From assembly GCA_015680685.1 (NCBI GenBank), contig MNCI01033419.1, positions 1,343-65,342 of the forward strand: DNA of 64,000 nt, given 5' to 3'. This stretch comes from Gnetum montanum (taxonomy: Eukaryota > Streptophyta > Gnetopsida > Gnetales > Gnetaceae). Below the pieces are notes generated by a model, which searched no databases, was not told the DNA's origin, and saw only the letters and a list, made by a program, of their open reading frames with translations. The translations under genes were made by a program, and so were the position numbers. This document shows, piece after piece, positions 25,354 through 36,478 of this stretch. Numbering within the stretch: the stretch's first letter is position 1; the number at the start of each line of letters is the position of its first letter.

Positions 25354-26250
25354 TTTAGGATTCAATTTACCAATGAGAAAGAACCTAATAACTCTCTACC
25401 TTTCTTATATGTTAATGTTACCGAGATCATGGATGATAGTTTTAATTTAAATGTCCCTTATGGATTCTATAGAAAGAAACTCATACAAATAGATACATGG
25501 ATGCTAATTCTAACCATTTGTCTAGTCAAAAAAATAGGAATTTTAAGAACCTTAATGTTTAGAATTCTTTTAATTTGTAATATAAAAACCTTAAAAGAAG
25601 AATTTAAACATCTCAATCATATCTTTCAAATAAATGGTTATAACTCAAAAACCATTGAAAAGGCTTAAAATGATAGCATTAATAACTACCTTGCTAAAAG
25701 AGAAAAAGATCTCAAAGATAATATTGATGATAAAAAATTAGGTTAATATTCAATTAAGAGTAAAGAAAATTATAAATATTCCATTGTAATATTGCCATAT
25801 CATATAGGCATTTCTAATAAAATAGGAAGATTATTAAGAAAATAGAATAGTAAAAGTATATTTCAACCCATCAATAAAATTAGTGATTGATGTACTCCTA
25901 AAAAGATAAATTAGAGAGTCTTGATTGCAAAGGTATTTATCAACTAGAATGCTATTGTGAAAAAGTATACATTAAAAAAAAACTATAAAAGAATTCTTAC
26001 TAGACATAATGGAGACATAAATGGAGACATAAATCATAACAAAGTTAAGAAATTCCCATTGGTAGATAATGTCAATAATTACTTAATAGATGAAATTAGG
26101 CACATATGATAATTAGAGAAATGCAAAGTCTTAGCTAAGATGGAAAATTATCCAGAGAGAAAAATTAGAGAATCTACAGAGATTAAGCTACATCCAAATA
26201 ATGTTAAGAAAGATGGAGGTTTAGATATTTATGAAGAATGTGTTATTTCC
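25354..26250 (+). pseudogene. Penelope-like element: RT tail and GIY-YIG endonuclease remnant
   Basis: PLEs encode a telomerase-related RT fused to a GIY-YIG nuclease. Here the frame from 25354 reads DFRIQFTNEKEPNNSLPFL, then GFYRKKL, SNHLSSQK (next frame), KIGILRTL, and a stretch ending NGYNSKTIEKA (25575-25668), the usual PLE order of LPFLD, YRK.T, SNHP, HK.G...TL and NGY...I. The linker ILPYHIGISNKIGRLLRK (about 25790-25845) follows. The nuclease start GIYQLECYCEKVYI is at 25932-25973, with GIY intact and the YIG counterpart reduced to YI. Last comes KVLAKMENYPERKIRESTEI (about 26130-26190). At least two frameshifts and several stops break it. Endonuclease-bearing PLEs in plants are known from conifers (Dryad); assignment to Dryad is inference. 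Confidence 0.82.
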
Positions 26251-26257
26251 AGTCACT

Positions 26258-26628
26258 TGAACCAATATAATATTAGATTTAAAAGAAACTACAGAAAATA
26301 AAAAAGACACAAAGTTACCCTGGGCAAAACCTTCAAGGGGAAAAACCTCAACAAAAAATCAACTTTAGAGGATTGAAGCTCAAGGATAATTTATAAAGTA
26401 GTAGAGGTGACTCTTAAATTTATGCTTCAAAAGAATGTGGCACTTTGGATGCTCCCTTTGAGCTACTTATATATTGTCACAGAATCCAAAATTAAAAATG
26501 GATAAGGTAGTTTATGTTGGTGGGGATAGGTATAGGGCTAATTATAATAGAGTCACAAATAAAAATATAATAAGGTAGGGCAGAAATATCTAGAGAAAAT
26601 CAAGGTAGATTTTCCTTCATCCAACTCA
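26258..26628 (-). mobile_element. 3' LTR of the Ty1/copia element
   Basis: On the minus strand it begins TGAGTTGGATG just after the purine tract CAAGAGGGAGAA. It contains CCCCTTGAAGGTTTTGCCCAGG and GTGTCTT...TTTTCTG, the typical 3' LTR sequence of plant copia elements. The end TTGGTTCA at 26258 is a guess based on a terminal CA. No matching 5' LTR is found near 43050, so the element is truncated at its 5' end. Confidence 0.7.
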
Positions 26629-27337
26629 TGATTCTCCCTCTTGAAGGTAAAGCGACTTTGAAGAATAATACAAACCATTTTTAGAAAATTAGGTCAGAAT
26701 AAGACCAAATGCTGATCAACACTAGAGAAACGTTTTAGCAAGAGTTGACTTGGTGGGTACATTTGCAAGATTTTCTTCAATTGAAATTTTATTTAGAAGA
26801 ATCCTTTGCTTTTAATTTCCTTCCATATAGTGATATTATATTTCAATGTGCTTCATTTGGTCATGAAAAGTTGAATTCTTGGATATGCTTATGACACTTT
26901 GACTATCATAGCCAATATTAATTAGAGTTTGACTGATGCCAATTTTAGCTATTAGCCTTTGGAGCCATATAGCCTCTCTACATGCAAAGTTAGTAGTAAC
27001 ATATTTATCTTCAGTGGTAGACTAAGCAACACAAGATTGTTTCTAACTTTTCCAAGAAATAGCATCACCAAAAAGATTAAACACATATCCACTAGTAAAT
27101 TTTCTACTATCAATATCATAGCCCCAATCTGCATCAACAAAGCCATGAAGTCTATTAGAATCATTTTTATAACAAATCCCATAATTTGAAGTATCACAAA
27201 GATATTGGATACTTGCTTCACTGCAATCTAGTGTTGTTTCCCTAGATTAGACATATACCTAGTAAGTTTTCCAATAATGTAAGCAACAGTAGGTCTAGTA
27301 GAGACCATTTCATACATTAAACTACTGATAGAACTAA
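26629..27337 (-). pseudogene. Ty1/copia pol, end of RT and RNase H (distal half)
   Basis: This is the downstream part of the copia pol gene split by E2. It opens with SSISSLMYEMVSTRPTVAYI (27336-27275), then DADWGYDIDSRKFTSGY (about 27130; first catalytic Asp), AQSTTEDKY (Glu), YDSQSVISISKN (Asp of DNQS kept as D), HIEI, and ENLANVPTKSTLAKTF near 26680. Stops and one or more shifts are present. It ends in the polypurine tract before the 3' LTR. The upstream half continues at 39814. Confidence 0.92.
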
Positions 27338-28168
27338 TGATGAGTCATGAATTTGTTGACAGCCACGATATCGCACCTGCGATATCGCATCCGCGGTATC
27401 ACAATCGACACGATATCACGTACGGCCTGCCTCAATTTCTATAAATAAGAGGTGGCTTTCCTAGTTTTAGGCACTTAGATTTAGACCCTTAGCTAGACTC
27501 TTGTAGTTTTATCATTCCAGAGTTAGAATATTTCCTAGTGTATGCCCGCAGTGTGGTGAATGTAATTGTACGGCATCCTTATTCGAGTGTGACGTACTTG
27601 GACACACACATGACTAGAAATAAATATCAAGATTAATTCATCATAGCAACATTCACTTAGATTAATTATTTATTTAATTGTTATTTAATGCTTTCCTAGT
27701 TAGTTGCTTTTGACCCTTAAACTCATGTTAAATGCAGAATGAGTACAACTTGATTATGAGCATTTAAGTGTGACTACTTGGTAACCTAGTAGCATACCTA
27801 GGATCTGCGCTTGGTAATCCCAATCGTAGTCATGCATGAAGTCCAAGATGTGTATAGATAATCAAGGAATAGATGCTCATCAACTTAGGCTAGTTAGACT
27901 CTCTCTCACCCTTTCTCTCTTAGCTTAGCTAATCTTATTTACCATCATACCCAGGAGTAGTATTAGGTTAGAACCACATCATACACCTCACTCTGGACTA
28001 AACCATACGTGAAAAAGCTAATACTAGTCCATGTGGGAAGACAATGAACTACAACCTAAGGCTAACTATCTAGATGCCACAACTAGTCGGTCTGTGGAGT
28101 TTGACCAGATTGCATGTCTAACGCTCGTATTCGTATAGTTGAGTGTAGGGGTACCTCGCCACTCATCA
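27338..28168 (+). mobile_element. 5' LTR of Athila-like element E2
   Basis: It starts TGATGAGTCATG and ends CCACTCATCA (831 bp). A palindrome array (CGATATCG, GCGATATCGC, CCGCGGTATC) fills 27364-27427, followed by a TATA box TATAAATAA at 27440-27448. It pairs with 38944-39813. By eye there are about 17 mismatches, mostly transitions, in the roughly 220 nt after the arrays. The host bases before it are ACTAA, matching ACGAA after the 3' LTR at four of five positions. Confidence 0.96.
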
Positions 28169-28169
28169 T

Positions 28170-28187
28170 TGGCACCATTGTCAGGGA
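28170..28187 (+). promoter_or_regulatory. Primer-binding site, tRNA-Asp type (E2)
   Basis: TGGCACCATTGTCAGGGA lies one base after the LTR. It differs from the tRNA-Asp complement TGGCGCCGTTGCCGGGGA at four positions. All four are transitions, as expected for decay of a methylated element. Confidence 0.85.
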
Positions 28188-28309
28188 TGGTGCTAGTTAT
28201 CTAGATTAGTTATATCATACAAGGTCACTGTATAGGTGTTAACGATATATCTTCTAAGAATAATTAATTACAAAAAGTCACATATGAATTCACACATAGC
28301 TTCACAACC

Positions 28310-30589
28310 ATGCCTCTCCTACAAGACTATGATAATGCCATACCTAGTAAGGAAATTCATTGGAGAACTAACGAATTATATGACAATGAATTTTGGAGTA
28401 CTCAACCTTATGTAGGAGTCCCCTATGTTTATGAACATCCTAACGATACTCAAAGACTCTTATCATCCAACTCTGACACCTCTAGTGAGGATGAGACATC
28501 CCATAGAATGAGGATGCACGAAAGGCCTAGGACCTTCTCAATAACTAACAAGAACTTACTTGGGGATGATTGGAAGACTTACAAAAGTCATAATGAGTTT
28601 TACAGTTCCTTCTCTTCCTCTACTCCTTCAACGTCAAATTGTGACACAAATGACTATCTTTTAAGGGATTAGCATAGAACTAACAATCAAGCTCACAAAG
28701 AAAATCAAGAACACCAACATAAACGAAGGCAACATCATCCCAACACATGAAAGCATAACTTACCTGATGATGATGAACCCCTACTAGCCACTACAAAACT
28801 AATGCAAATACAAGAGCCTATTCGAATCTCCCATAGGCATTGTAAAGAGAGCCACCTACCCAAGCTTGATTTAAAAAACTTCCCTACTTTCTCAGGAGGC
28901 TATGACTTAGATCCAAATCAACATTTACAAGCCTTCTACGATGCTTGCACATGGAACAACATTGATAATGGTTGGCAAAAACTTAAGCTCTTTCCTACGA
29001 CACTCATTGGCCAAGAAAAAGTATGGTATAGATCGTTAAAACCAAATTCAATATAGCATTTCCCAACAATTGTAGAACTCTTTAACGAAAGATATCAAAC
29101 CTACGCAAGAGTGTTAGCCTTGAGGAAACAAATCCAAGGGTGGAGACAAGCATAAAATGAACCCTTGGACATGGTATTAGAAAGATATTATGCACTGTTA
29201 AACAACTGTCTAGGCCATGGATTCTCTAAGGAAAGGCTAATGTACCATATCATTGATGGGCTTCGTGATGCAACAAGAGAAATCCTAGGGATGTATGCCT
29301 AAGGACAACTATACAAACTACGAACCCATCAAGTCCAAGAGCTTATTAAGCGGGTAGCAAAAGAAGAAGGAGAAATGGCTAGATGGGAGAGTGCTGAAAA
29401 ATATCAATGGGACCAGAATTTCAACTTAACAAAGGTCCATGATCATCAAAAGGAGAAATCAACTTATCACAAGGAGAAAGAACCATCTTTGCCAATACAA
29501 CAATTGTTAGAGGAAGTCAAGGCAAAGATCAATAAGATGTTGGAATGGACGTATAAAAAGTGTGGAGAAGTTATTGATATTATTGGAGATAGAGCTTTGG
29601 CAACCCAAGATGTAGGACAAAACATTAGACATTTAGAAAGAAGGAATGAAGAAAATAAGAGCTCAACTGTTGATCATACGTATGAATGCAACATATGCCT
29701 ATACGATCACGCCAAGGGCCAATGCCCAATCTTGTTACATTTATATGAGCATTGGGGAAACACATTACATCCAGAGTTCGTACAGAGATACTCTGTTCGA
29801 CCACAATGGCAACAATCCCAATTGTGGGGGAAACCACCGTTACAATAGAGGCACCCTTCATATCATCCGAATTCAAACACTTATCTAGTTCAACATCCTA
29901 TTCCCCAAATGGGCCAACATACCCTATCTCACCACATTGCCATTCTCTACAATACTATCAGCCCATGTCCTCAACACCACCACCACCTTGTGCACCTTAC
30001 ACTTCTTCTAATTTTCAACATTCTCATCCTTTCCCTCCTTCTACATTGCCACAAACTATTCCTAAGGTGCTTGCACCACAGCAACAACCCATGAATGTCA
30101 CTTGTGCTACTACTGTCAACAATAGTGAGAGGCCTCCTCAACACTGAACCCTTATTTATAAATGATCCTAGGAGGGGACAACACAATTCCAAGGCCACTA
30201 CATCATCCAAATCAACACAAGCCCAACACTGTAGCACACCCTTATCTTCAAATCCAACGCCTCATGTTACTTCATCAGGGCCACTAGCTCACACTCGAAC
30301 AACCATACAGACCAATGAACATAGTCACGGAAGACATCATCCCGATCCTTTCATACCATCTAATGGTCCTAAATATCATAGTGGGTCAAATTGTAATCCA
30401 AGAACTACATCGTATAAATTGCCCCACTATGCTTACTATAACCCAGTGTGTGAAACCCAACAGGGTAAGTATGGCCAAGTTCTAATACTTCCAACATGCA
30501 AGGATCCCCGTCATCAATTATTAATCCTTTCCATCCTCAACCATTTAGCTATGAGGGATATCCCCCATTCTAACAACAAGCAGGATTAA
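28310..30589 (+). pseudogene. Athila-like gag (element E2)
   Basis: This is the capsid gene of E2. ATG at 28310 lies 122 nt after the primer site, as in E1. One frame runs to 29848 with about five internal stops, several of which read TAG or TAA where Gln is expected. The N-terminal 120 residues differ from E1. DDEPLLA (about 28768) and the capsid core with LDLKNFPTFSGGYDLDPNQH (28863-28922), LFNERYQTYARVLALRKQIQ (29080-29140) and IIDGLRDATREIL (about 29250) match E1. A Glu/Lys-rich coiled coil (29375-29650) and a partial knuckle CNICLYDHAKGQC (about 29688) follow, then a Pro/Gln/His-rich tail shifted to another frame after about 29850. No protease, RT or integrase follows, so E2 is non-autonomous. 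Confidence 0.9.
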
Positions 30590-30653
30590 TAAATACTTTT
30601 CATTTTCATTAATTTTACAACTTTTTGTTTTCTAGTTTTTCATTTTTCAATTN

Positions 30654-32149
30654 ACCGGGAAATCCTCGAAAGAAATACAGAAGACCCTACCTTTGCTTAA
30701 GGGCAAGCTGGAATGGACGAAGGTAGAGTGCCTTGAATGGTCCATGCACGGATCAAATGAGGACTTCCTCAACGTATGCACTTTGCAATGCGTTGGGTTA
30801 TACGTAAACGATGCACATTAAATGTAAACTGTAACGTAAATAGCCACAATAACGTAAATGGAAATGTAAATGTAAACTAGAAAAATAAAGAAAACTACAA
30901 TAAATCTAGGAAAAATGTAAACTATTTTGTATTGAAAAATGATTACAGTGTGCACCGGTTAGAACACAGTTGTGGATTGATCACAAGGTGGACGTTTAGC
31001 CCCGATGGGTGATGACAGGTGCTGGAAGATGCAGGTTTTGGGTTGCAAGGAAATGCAGCATCCAAGTCTGATGCCCAGCATATAGAGGTTGATGCCTTGA
31101 TCTGCTAAGTATCCAAGATTCAATTTTTGTCTCTGTTTGTAAAAATTGTGAACCTTGATCTAGTGAAAAATTAGGGTTTTTGTAAGATCTTGGGCATTAG
31201 ATCCAAATCTGGAAGGAGATGAGTGGCTGTGAGGTGAGAAAAATTTGGATCAGGAGACAGGTGGTGCGTTAACCAAGTGCAGGTGCAGTTTTGGGCCTGT
31301 TTTAGTGGTCTACGCTGACCTATATGCTGGCCAGTGTATACCAAGGTGTGCTTAGCGTAAACAGGTGAAAATGGATCTTTGAAAGCCCAAAATAGAATTT
31401 TTAGAAGCCTATGACCTTGTAGGATTTTTTCCCATTTCCTAAGGATTGATTTCATGCTAAAAAGTTTCCTGAAAGTATCTGATTTGCCCTGTTCTTGGTG
31501 GTATACGTTGGGCTATACACTGGCCAGTGTATACCAATGTGTGTTGACTGTATACACTTGAAAATGCATCATTTCAAGGTCAAAACTTGATTTTTAGGTG
31601 CCTGTGATGATTTCCAATAGTTTCCCTACCTCTAGGAGTCAATTTTAGGTGAAAATATTGCTCGTTCGTGCCTATTTTGGGCCATTTTTGGTGGTATACG
31701 TTGGCCAGCGTATACCAAGGTGTGCCCAGCGTATACACTTGAAAATTCATCATTTCAAGGTCAAAACTTCATTTTCATGAGGCTGAGAGCTATTGGGGAC
31801 CTTGGGGAAGGCCCTGGGGGGTACAAACGCTCAATTTTAGCATGTTTTGGCTTATTTTTGGGGCCCAAAACTTACCATACGCTAGGCTGTACGCTGGCCA
31901 GTGTATAGCCCAGCTTGTAGAGCATATGCTTAGTCAAACCCAAGTATTTTGAACCCAAAACATGAAATCCCTGATGTAGGATGCTGATGTAGTCACCTGT
32001 GGGTCTCGGTCTTAGGGAATTCTTTCTTGTTCAATTATGCTCCGTTTGATGTTGTTTTTGAGGCTTTCAATCTTGGTCATGCTGGGGACCAACATGACTT
32101 AGCTTAATTTTTGTCTACAAGTGTTAGCAAAAATTTTTGTGGTGTTTCA
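30654..32149 (-). mobile_element. 3' LTR of nested element E3
   Basis: On the minus strand it begins TGAAACACCACAAAAA at 32149 and matches 35001-36478 along its length. It holds four modules, each with a GTATACG...CGTATAC palindrome or a derivative (about 31300, 31500, 31694-31715, 31870), and an array of ACGTAAAT-like units (30800-30890). Its distal end stops abruptly after the single N at 30653, about 45 bp short of the other copy. This may be an assembly join or a deletion. Confidence 0.88.
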
Positions 32150-32165
32150 TTAGCCCCTCTTTGTT
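32150..32165 (-). promoter_or_regulatory. Polypurine tract of E3
   Basis: The minus strand reads CAAAGAGGGGCTAA immediately before the LTR start. Its position fixes E3 as a minus-strand element. Confidence 0.7.
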
Positions 32166-33300
32166 GAAGCCTATAGGAATTGACTCGAGAGGCATTGACA
32201 AAGAAGTAAAAAACACCACAAGAAAATTGGTAGCAAACATTATCCTTTGGCACTTGGCTAGATGTCATTGCACTATGTTCAGAAGTACCAGGGATTGGGA
32301 AATGAAGTTTTGAGATGATGTCTAGGGGAGATGTTTACAATTGTGGGATTTGGAATTGATCAAGGGATTGTGCTAGTGTGGGAGAGGAGTTTTCATCTTG
32401 TGCAAACAAGTCATGTTATTCCTTGTCGATGGCCAATATTTGGTAGACTTGGAATCAAGGCATGAGGAGTATGTCCTTTGGAGGAACGAGACTCTTGTAT
32501 CATGTTTAAGAGAACTCATTGTCACAACCAAAGCCATGCAATGAGATGGTGTGTTCTTTGGAGAAATAGGACCCTTGTGTTAGGTTTAAGGGAACCCATT
32601 GTCCAACAGCCAAAGCCATGCAGTGAGGTGTAACATGATGGTTTGAGACATGAGTACTTCTTTCCAAGACAACTGCCTTTCTACTTGTGGCTTGTATGGG
32701 AAGTGCCAAGGGTCTTGTGGTTCATTTTTCTCTTTTCTCTTTGATCTTTTTTCTTCTTGTTCTTTTTCTTTTTCTTTTCCTTTTTTTTGGACAGAGCTTT
32801 CTTTCAATTTTGCACTTGTGCTCATGTGCCGTGTTGTGTGTTGCAACTACTTGAGAGTGTCGCAGTGTGCAATAGTGTGCTCAAATTTTTGAGGTGTACT
32901 GGGTGTATCTAGGAACTATAACTGGGTAGGAAGGGGAATGAGAGTGTTGGGGAAATGGAGAATGCATCGGGAACTAGGAATGTACTTTTGAATAGATTGA
33001 TTAACTTGGTTGCATGTGTCTGAAGAAATGTGGCACCTTGTCACCGTGATGAAGTGTATCCATGTACGAGCACCACTAGGTGTCATCCTGCAAGCACAAC
33101 TCCAAGAAGAAAAGAAAACCACAAGTGAATGAGTTAGCGAAAGCTTTAGAAATAAATGTGACTGATACAAATGGAGGCACCATGTGAAACTTAAAGCAAA
33201 AAAAATGAGCAGCAATAGTCTTGTCAGAGCCGGTGTGATGAATGATGCGGCAGGCATTGATGAAGAAATGTCATGAATTACAGTAGCAGATGAATGTGCC
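32166..33300 (-). other. E3 internal non-coding region
   Basis: No retroelement domain is found. A CT-rich run at 32720-32800 gives a Lys/Glu-rich low-complexity ORF on the minus strand, which I regard as chance. A local duplication relates 32460-32520 to 32550-32620 (TCCTTTGGAG...ACTCTTGT and TTCTTTGGAG...CCCTTGT, both followed by AAGCCATGCA after an interval). Confidence 0.5.
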
Positions 33301-33304
33301 AGAG

Positions 33305-33870
33305 ATGATCTTGCCAGTTTATAGTCTTAGCGGACTGCGATGCAAGTTAATAGTCATGGTGGACTAGGAAGAGGTGAGCCAGTTTATAGTCTTAGTGGAC
33401 TCTGGTAAACAAAACTGTGGTAGTTTAATGTCATACCGGATGGTCTGTGGTATCAGTTTTAGGTCATGATGCCAGGACCACTCTGTGGTGTTAGTTTTGA
33501 GTCATAACCTAGGACATTAAGTGGTATCAGTTTACCATCGTGATGCTAGGATGAAAGTGTGCATTATGAGTATGACTAGTGGTGTCATTTTACCATCATG
33601 ACGCCAAGATGATGTGTGGTATCAATTTTAAGTCATGATGCCAGGAATGTCAGTGTGGGTGCATGCATGTGCATCTGTATGACCTTGTAAACAAAAGCAA
33701 CTAGAGAAAATAATTTTAAATAGCAACTACAGAAAACATGAACTAAAATGCACAAGTAAATAGAAAACAATGTGAAATGGTGGTAGTTTAAGGCCATTTT
33801 GGGCCACAGTTTAGTTTAAGGCCTTTTTGGGCCACAACCTGGTTTAAGGCCTTTTGGGGCCGCATGTAAA
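33305..33870. repeat. Tandem repeat arrays inside E3
   Basis: Two arrays are seen. At 33305-33660 degenerate units of about 60-75 bp contain GTGGTATCAGTTTTAGGTC and ATGATGCCAGGA. At 33778-33865 three units of about 31 bp contain TTTAAGGCC-TTTTGGGCC. Such arrays are common upstream of the 3' LTR in Tat-branch elements. Confidence 0.75.
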
Positions 33871-34131
33871 CGCGTAAGCTAGTACAATGCAAACGAAGGT
33901 AATGTATGCACAATGAATAAAGGTGAATAGTGGGTGGGGATTTGACGTGTTTTTGGCTGCGGGGGAGCCTTAATTGTGTGGTTATTTCCTAGCTAGACGT
34001 GGTCTAGGAGGCAAGCTGGGTTTTGGTTGCTCTAGAAGGCTTTTAGTTTTTACCACTTGTTTGAGCGTTTTAGCTCTAGGTGTTGTGTTTGTTTCCATGG
34101 GTGTTCCATCAAGAGATTCTTCTTTCAATAC

Positions 34132-34650
34132 TTATGACATGTCTATGTTGTGGATGGCTTGAAAGATAGTGTTATCACCATGTATGATGACTTGTCCACC
34201 TTCGTATGGAAGGCAGATTTCTTGATATACTAGTGAGGAAATGGCCCGTTGTTGGGCTAGCCAAGGTCTACCAAGAATCATGTTGAAACTTGGCATCTCT
34301 TCTATGACAGTGAACTTCACGCTGGTGGTGAATTGTTCTCCTGCCACAAAGGCTAAGTTGATTGTGCCCTTAACTATAACACGTGATCCATTGAAGGATT
34401 TTAAACATGTGGTTTTCATTGGCATGATCTTTTCTGCCATGCCTAGTTTGTCAATGATGAAGTATAAAGCTACGTTTTTTGCCGCACCATCATCAACATG
34501 CATTCTACGAATGGTACATTGCCCAACACATATGCTAATCAACAATGGAGATGTTGTGACCTCCCCTCATTCGGGGTTGACTTTAACTACCTCGTCGTAG
34601 AAGGCTAAGGTTTTTGAACCCAATCCTTATGGTGTGTGTTGTGAAATCAT
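34132..34650 (-). pseudogene. Retropepsin-like protease domain (E3)
   Basis: An open frame of 137 codons (34545-34132) reads RRMHVDDGAAKNVALYFI, with the active site as DDGA. It then has an INLAFVAGEQFTTSVKFTVI strand region and SFNMILGRPWLAQQRAISS, the conserved ILGRPWL of gypsy proteases. Related sequence may extend upstream to about 34650 after a stop. Neither gag before it nor RT or integrase after it is present, so E3 cannot mobilise itself. Length is close to one protease domain. Confidence 0.85.
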
Positions 34651-34929
34651 TGCACGGATGGATTCCATGTTAGTGGGGATGTCCTCTGTAATAGGAATGA
34701 ATGCTAACGTTTGGGCCAAGGCTTCATGGTGAATGGCTGAAGTCATGACTAGGTCGTACAAGCTCATCGTTATGTTTTTCTGTTTGAGCATTTTTTTTAC
34801 CTAGGCTAGTGTAGCTACAAAGTCTATGTTGTTGGTCATTGTGTTGGCTTTGGATTCCTTCATGTGGGTTGAGGGATGGGCCTCCTGTGTAGAGGGCTTG
34901 GGCCTGGTTTGCTTGAGATCGTCCGAAAT

Positions 34930-34949
34930 CGATCCTCCTTCTAGCGCCA
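34930..34949 (-). promoter_or_regulatory. Candidate primer-binding site of E3
   Basis: The minus strand reads TGGCGCTAGAAGGAGGATCG five bases after a possible LTR end (TACA at 34955). The TGGCGC start fits a primer site, but I cannot name the tRNA with confidence. A direct repeat GTCCGAAATCG flanks it at 34921 and 34961. Confidence 0.5.
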
Positions 34950-34954
34950 TTTTC

Positions 34955-36478
34955 TGTATTGTCCGAAATCGTTGGTGCAAGGCTGGAATGAAACAAACAT
35001 CGAGAGATCCTCGGAAGAAATATAGAAGACCCTACCTTCACTTGAGGGTAAGCTAGAATGGATGAAGGTAGAGTACCTTGAATGGTCCACACGTGAATCA
35101 AACGAGGACTTCCCCAACGTACGCTCTTTACAATGCATTGGGTTATACGTAAACGATGCACATTAAACATAAATCGTAACATAAACAGGCACAATAACGT
35201 AAATGGGAACGTAAACATCAACTGGAAAGATAAAGAAAACTATAATAAATCTGGGCAAAATGTAAACTATTTTGTATTGAAAAATGATTACAGTGTGCAC
35301 TGGTCAAAACGCAGTTGTGGATTGATCACAAGGCAGATGTTTAGCCCCGGTGGATGATGATGGGTGCTAGAAGATGTAGGTTTTGGGTTGCAAGGAAATG
35401 CAGCATCCAAGTCTGATGCCCAGTGTACAGAGGTTGATGCCCCGATCTACTAAGTATCCCAGATTCAATTTTTGTCTCCATTTGTAAAAATTGCGAACCT
35501 TGATCTAGTGAAAAATTGGAGTTTTTGTAAGATCTTGGGCATTAGATCCGGATTTGGAAGGAGATGAGTGGCTATGAGGTGAGAAAAATTTGGATCGGGA
35601 GATAGGTGATGCATTGACTGAGTGCATGTGTAGTTTCGGGCCTGTTTTAGTGGTCTACGTTGACCTATACGCTGGCCAGCATATACCGAGGTGTGCGCAG
35701 CGTAAACAAGTGAAAATGGCTTGTTGGAAGCCCAAAATGGAAGTTTGAGAAGCCTGTGACCTTGTAGTATTGTTGCCCATGTCCTGAGGATTGATTTCAT
35801 GCTGAAAATTTTCCCGAAAGTGTATGATTTTCCCTGTTCTTGGTGGTATATGCTGGGCTATATGCTGGCCAACATATACCAAGGTGTGTTGACCGTATAC
35901 ACTTGAAAATGCATCATTTCAAGGTCAAAACTTGATTTTCAGATGCCTGTGATGATGCCCAACAGTTGCCTTACCTCCAGGAGTCAATTACAGGTGAAAA
36001 TATTTCTCTTTGGTGCCTGTTTTGGGCCTTTTTTGGTGGTATACACTGGGCTATATGCTAGCCAGCGTATACACTTGAAAATGCATCATTTCAAGGTCAA
36101 AACTTGATTTTCAGGAGGTTGAAAGCTATTGCGGACCTTGGGGAAGGCCTTGGAGGTCTAGATGCTCAATTCTGGCATGTTTTGGCTCATTTTTGGGGCC
36201 CAAAAGTTGCCATACACTGGGCTGTACGCTAGCCAACGTATAGCCCAACATGCAGAGCATATGCTTGGTCAAACCCAAGAATTTTGAACCCAAAACATGA
36301 AATCCCTGATGTTGGATGCTAATGTAGTCACCTGTGGATCTTAAGGAATTCTTTCTTGTTCAATTATGCTCTGTTTGATGTTGTTTTTGAGGTTTTCAAG
36401 CTTGGTCATGCTGAGGACCAACATGACTTAGCTTAATTTCTGTCTACAAGTGTTAGCCAAAATTTTTGTGGTGTTTCA
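34955..36478 (-). mobile_element. 5' LTR of nested element E3
   Basis: It starts TGAAACACCACAAAAA at 36478 on the minus strand. It pairs with 30654-32149, including the four palindrome modules (about 35650, 35845, 36036, 36210) and the ACGTAAA-like array (35145-35230). The lower boundary is placed at 34955 because of a terminal CA near the primer site; 34989 is an alternative. Flanking bases at 36479 are ATGTT, but no matching left target repeat is visible because of the N and the truncated partner. Confidence 0.85.

Noticed and set aside
32586-32846. Lys/Glu-rich minus-strand ORF
   Set aside because: Produced by a CT-rich low-complexity run inside non-coding DNA of E3.
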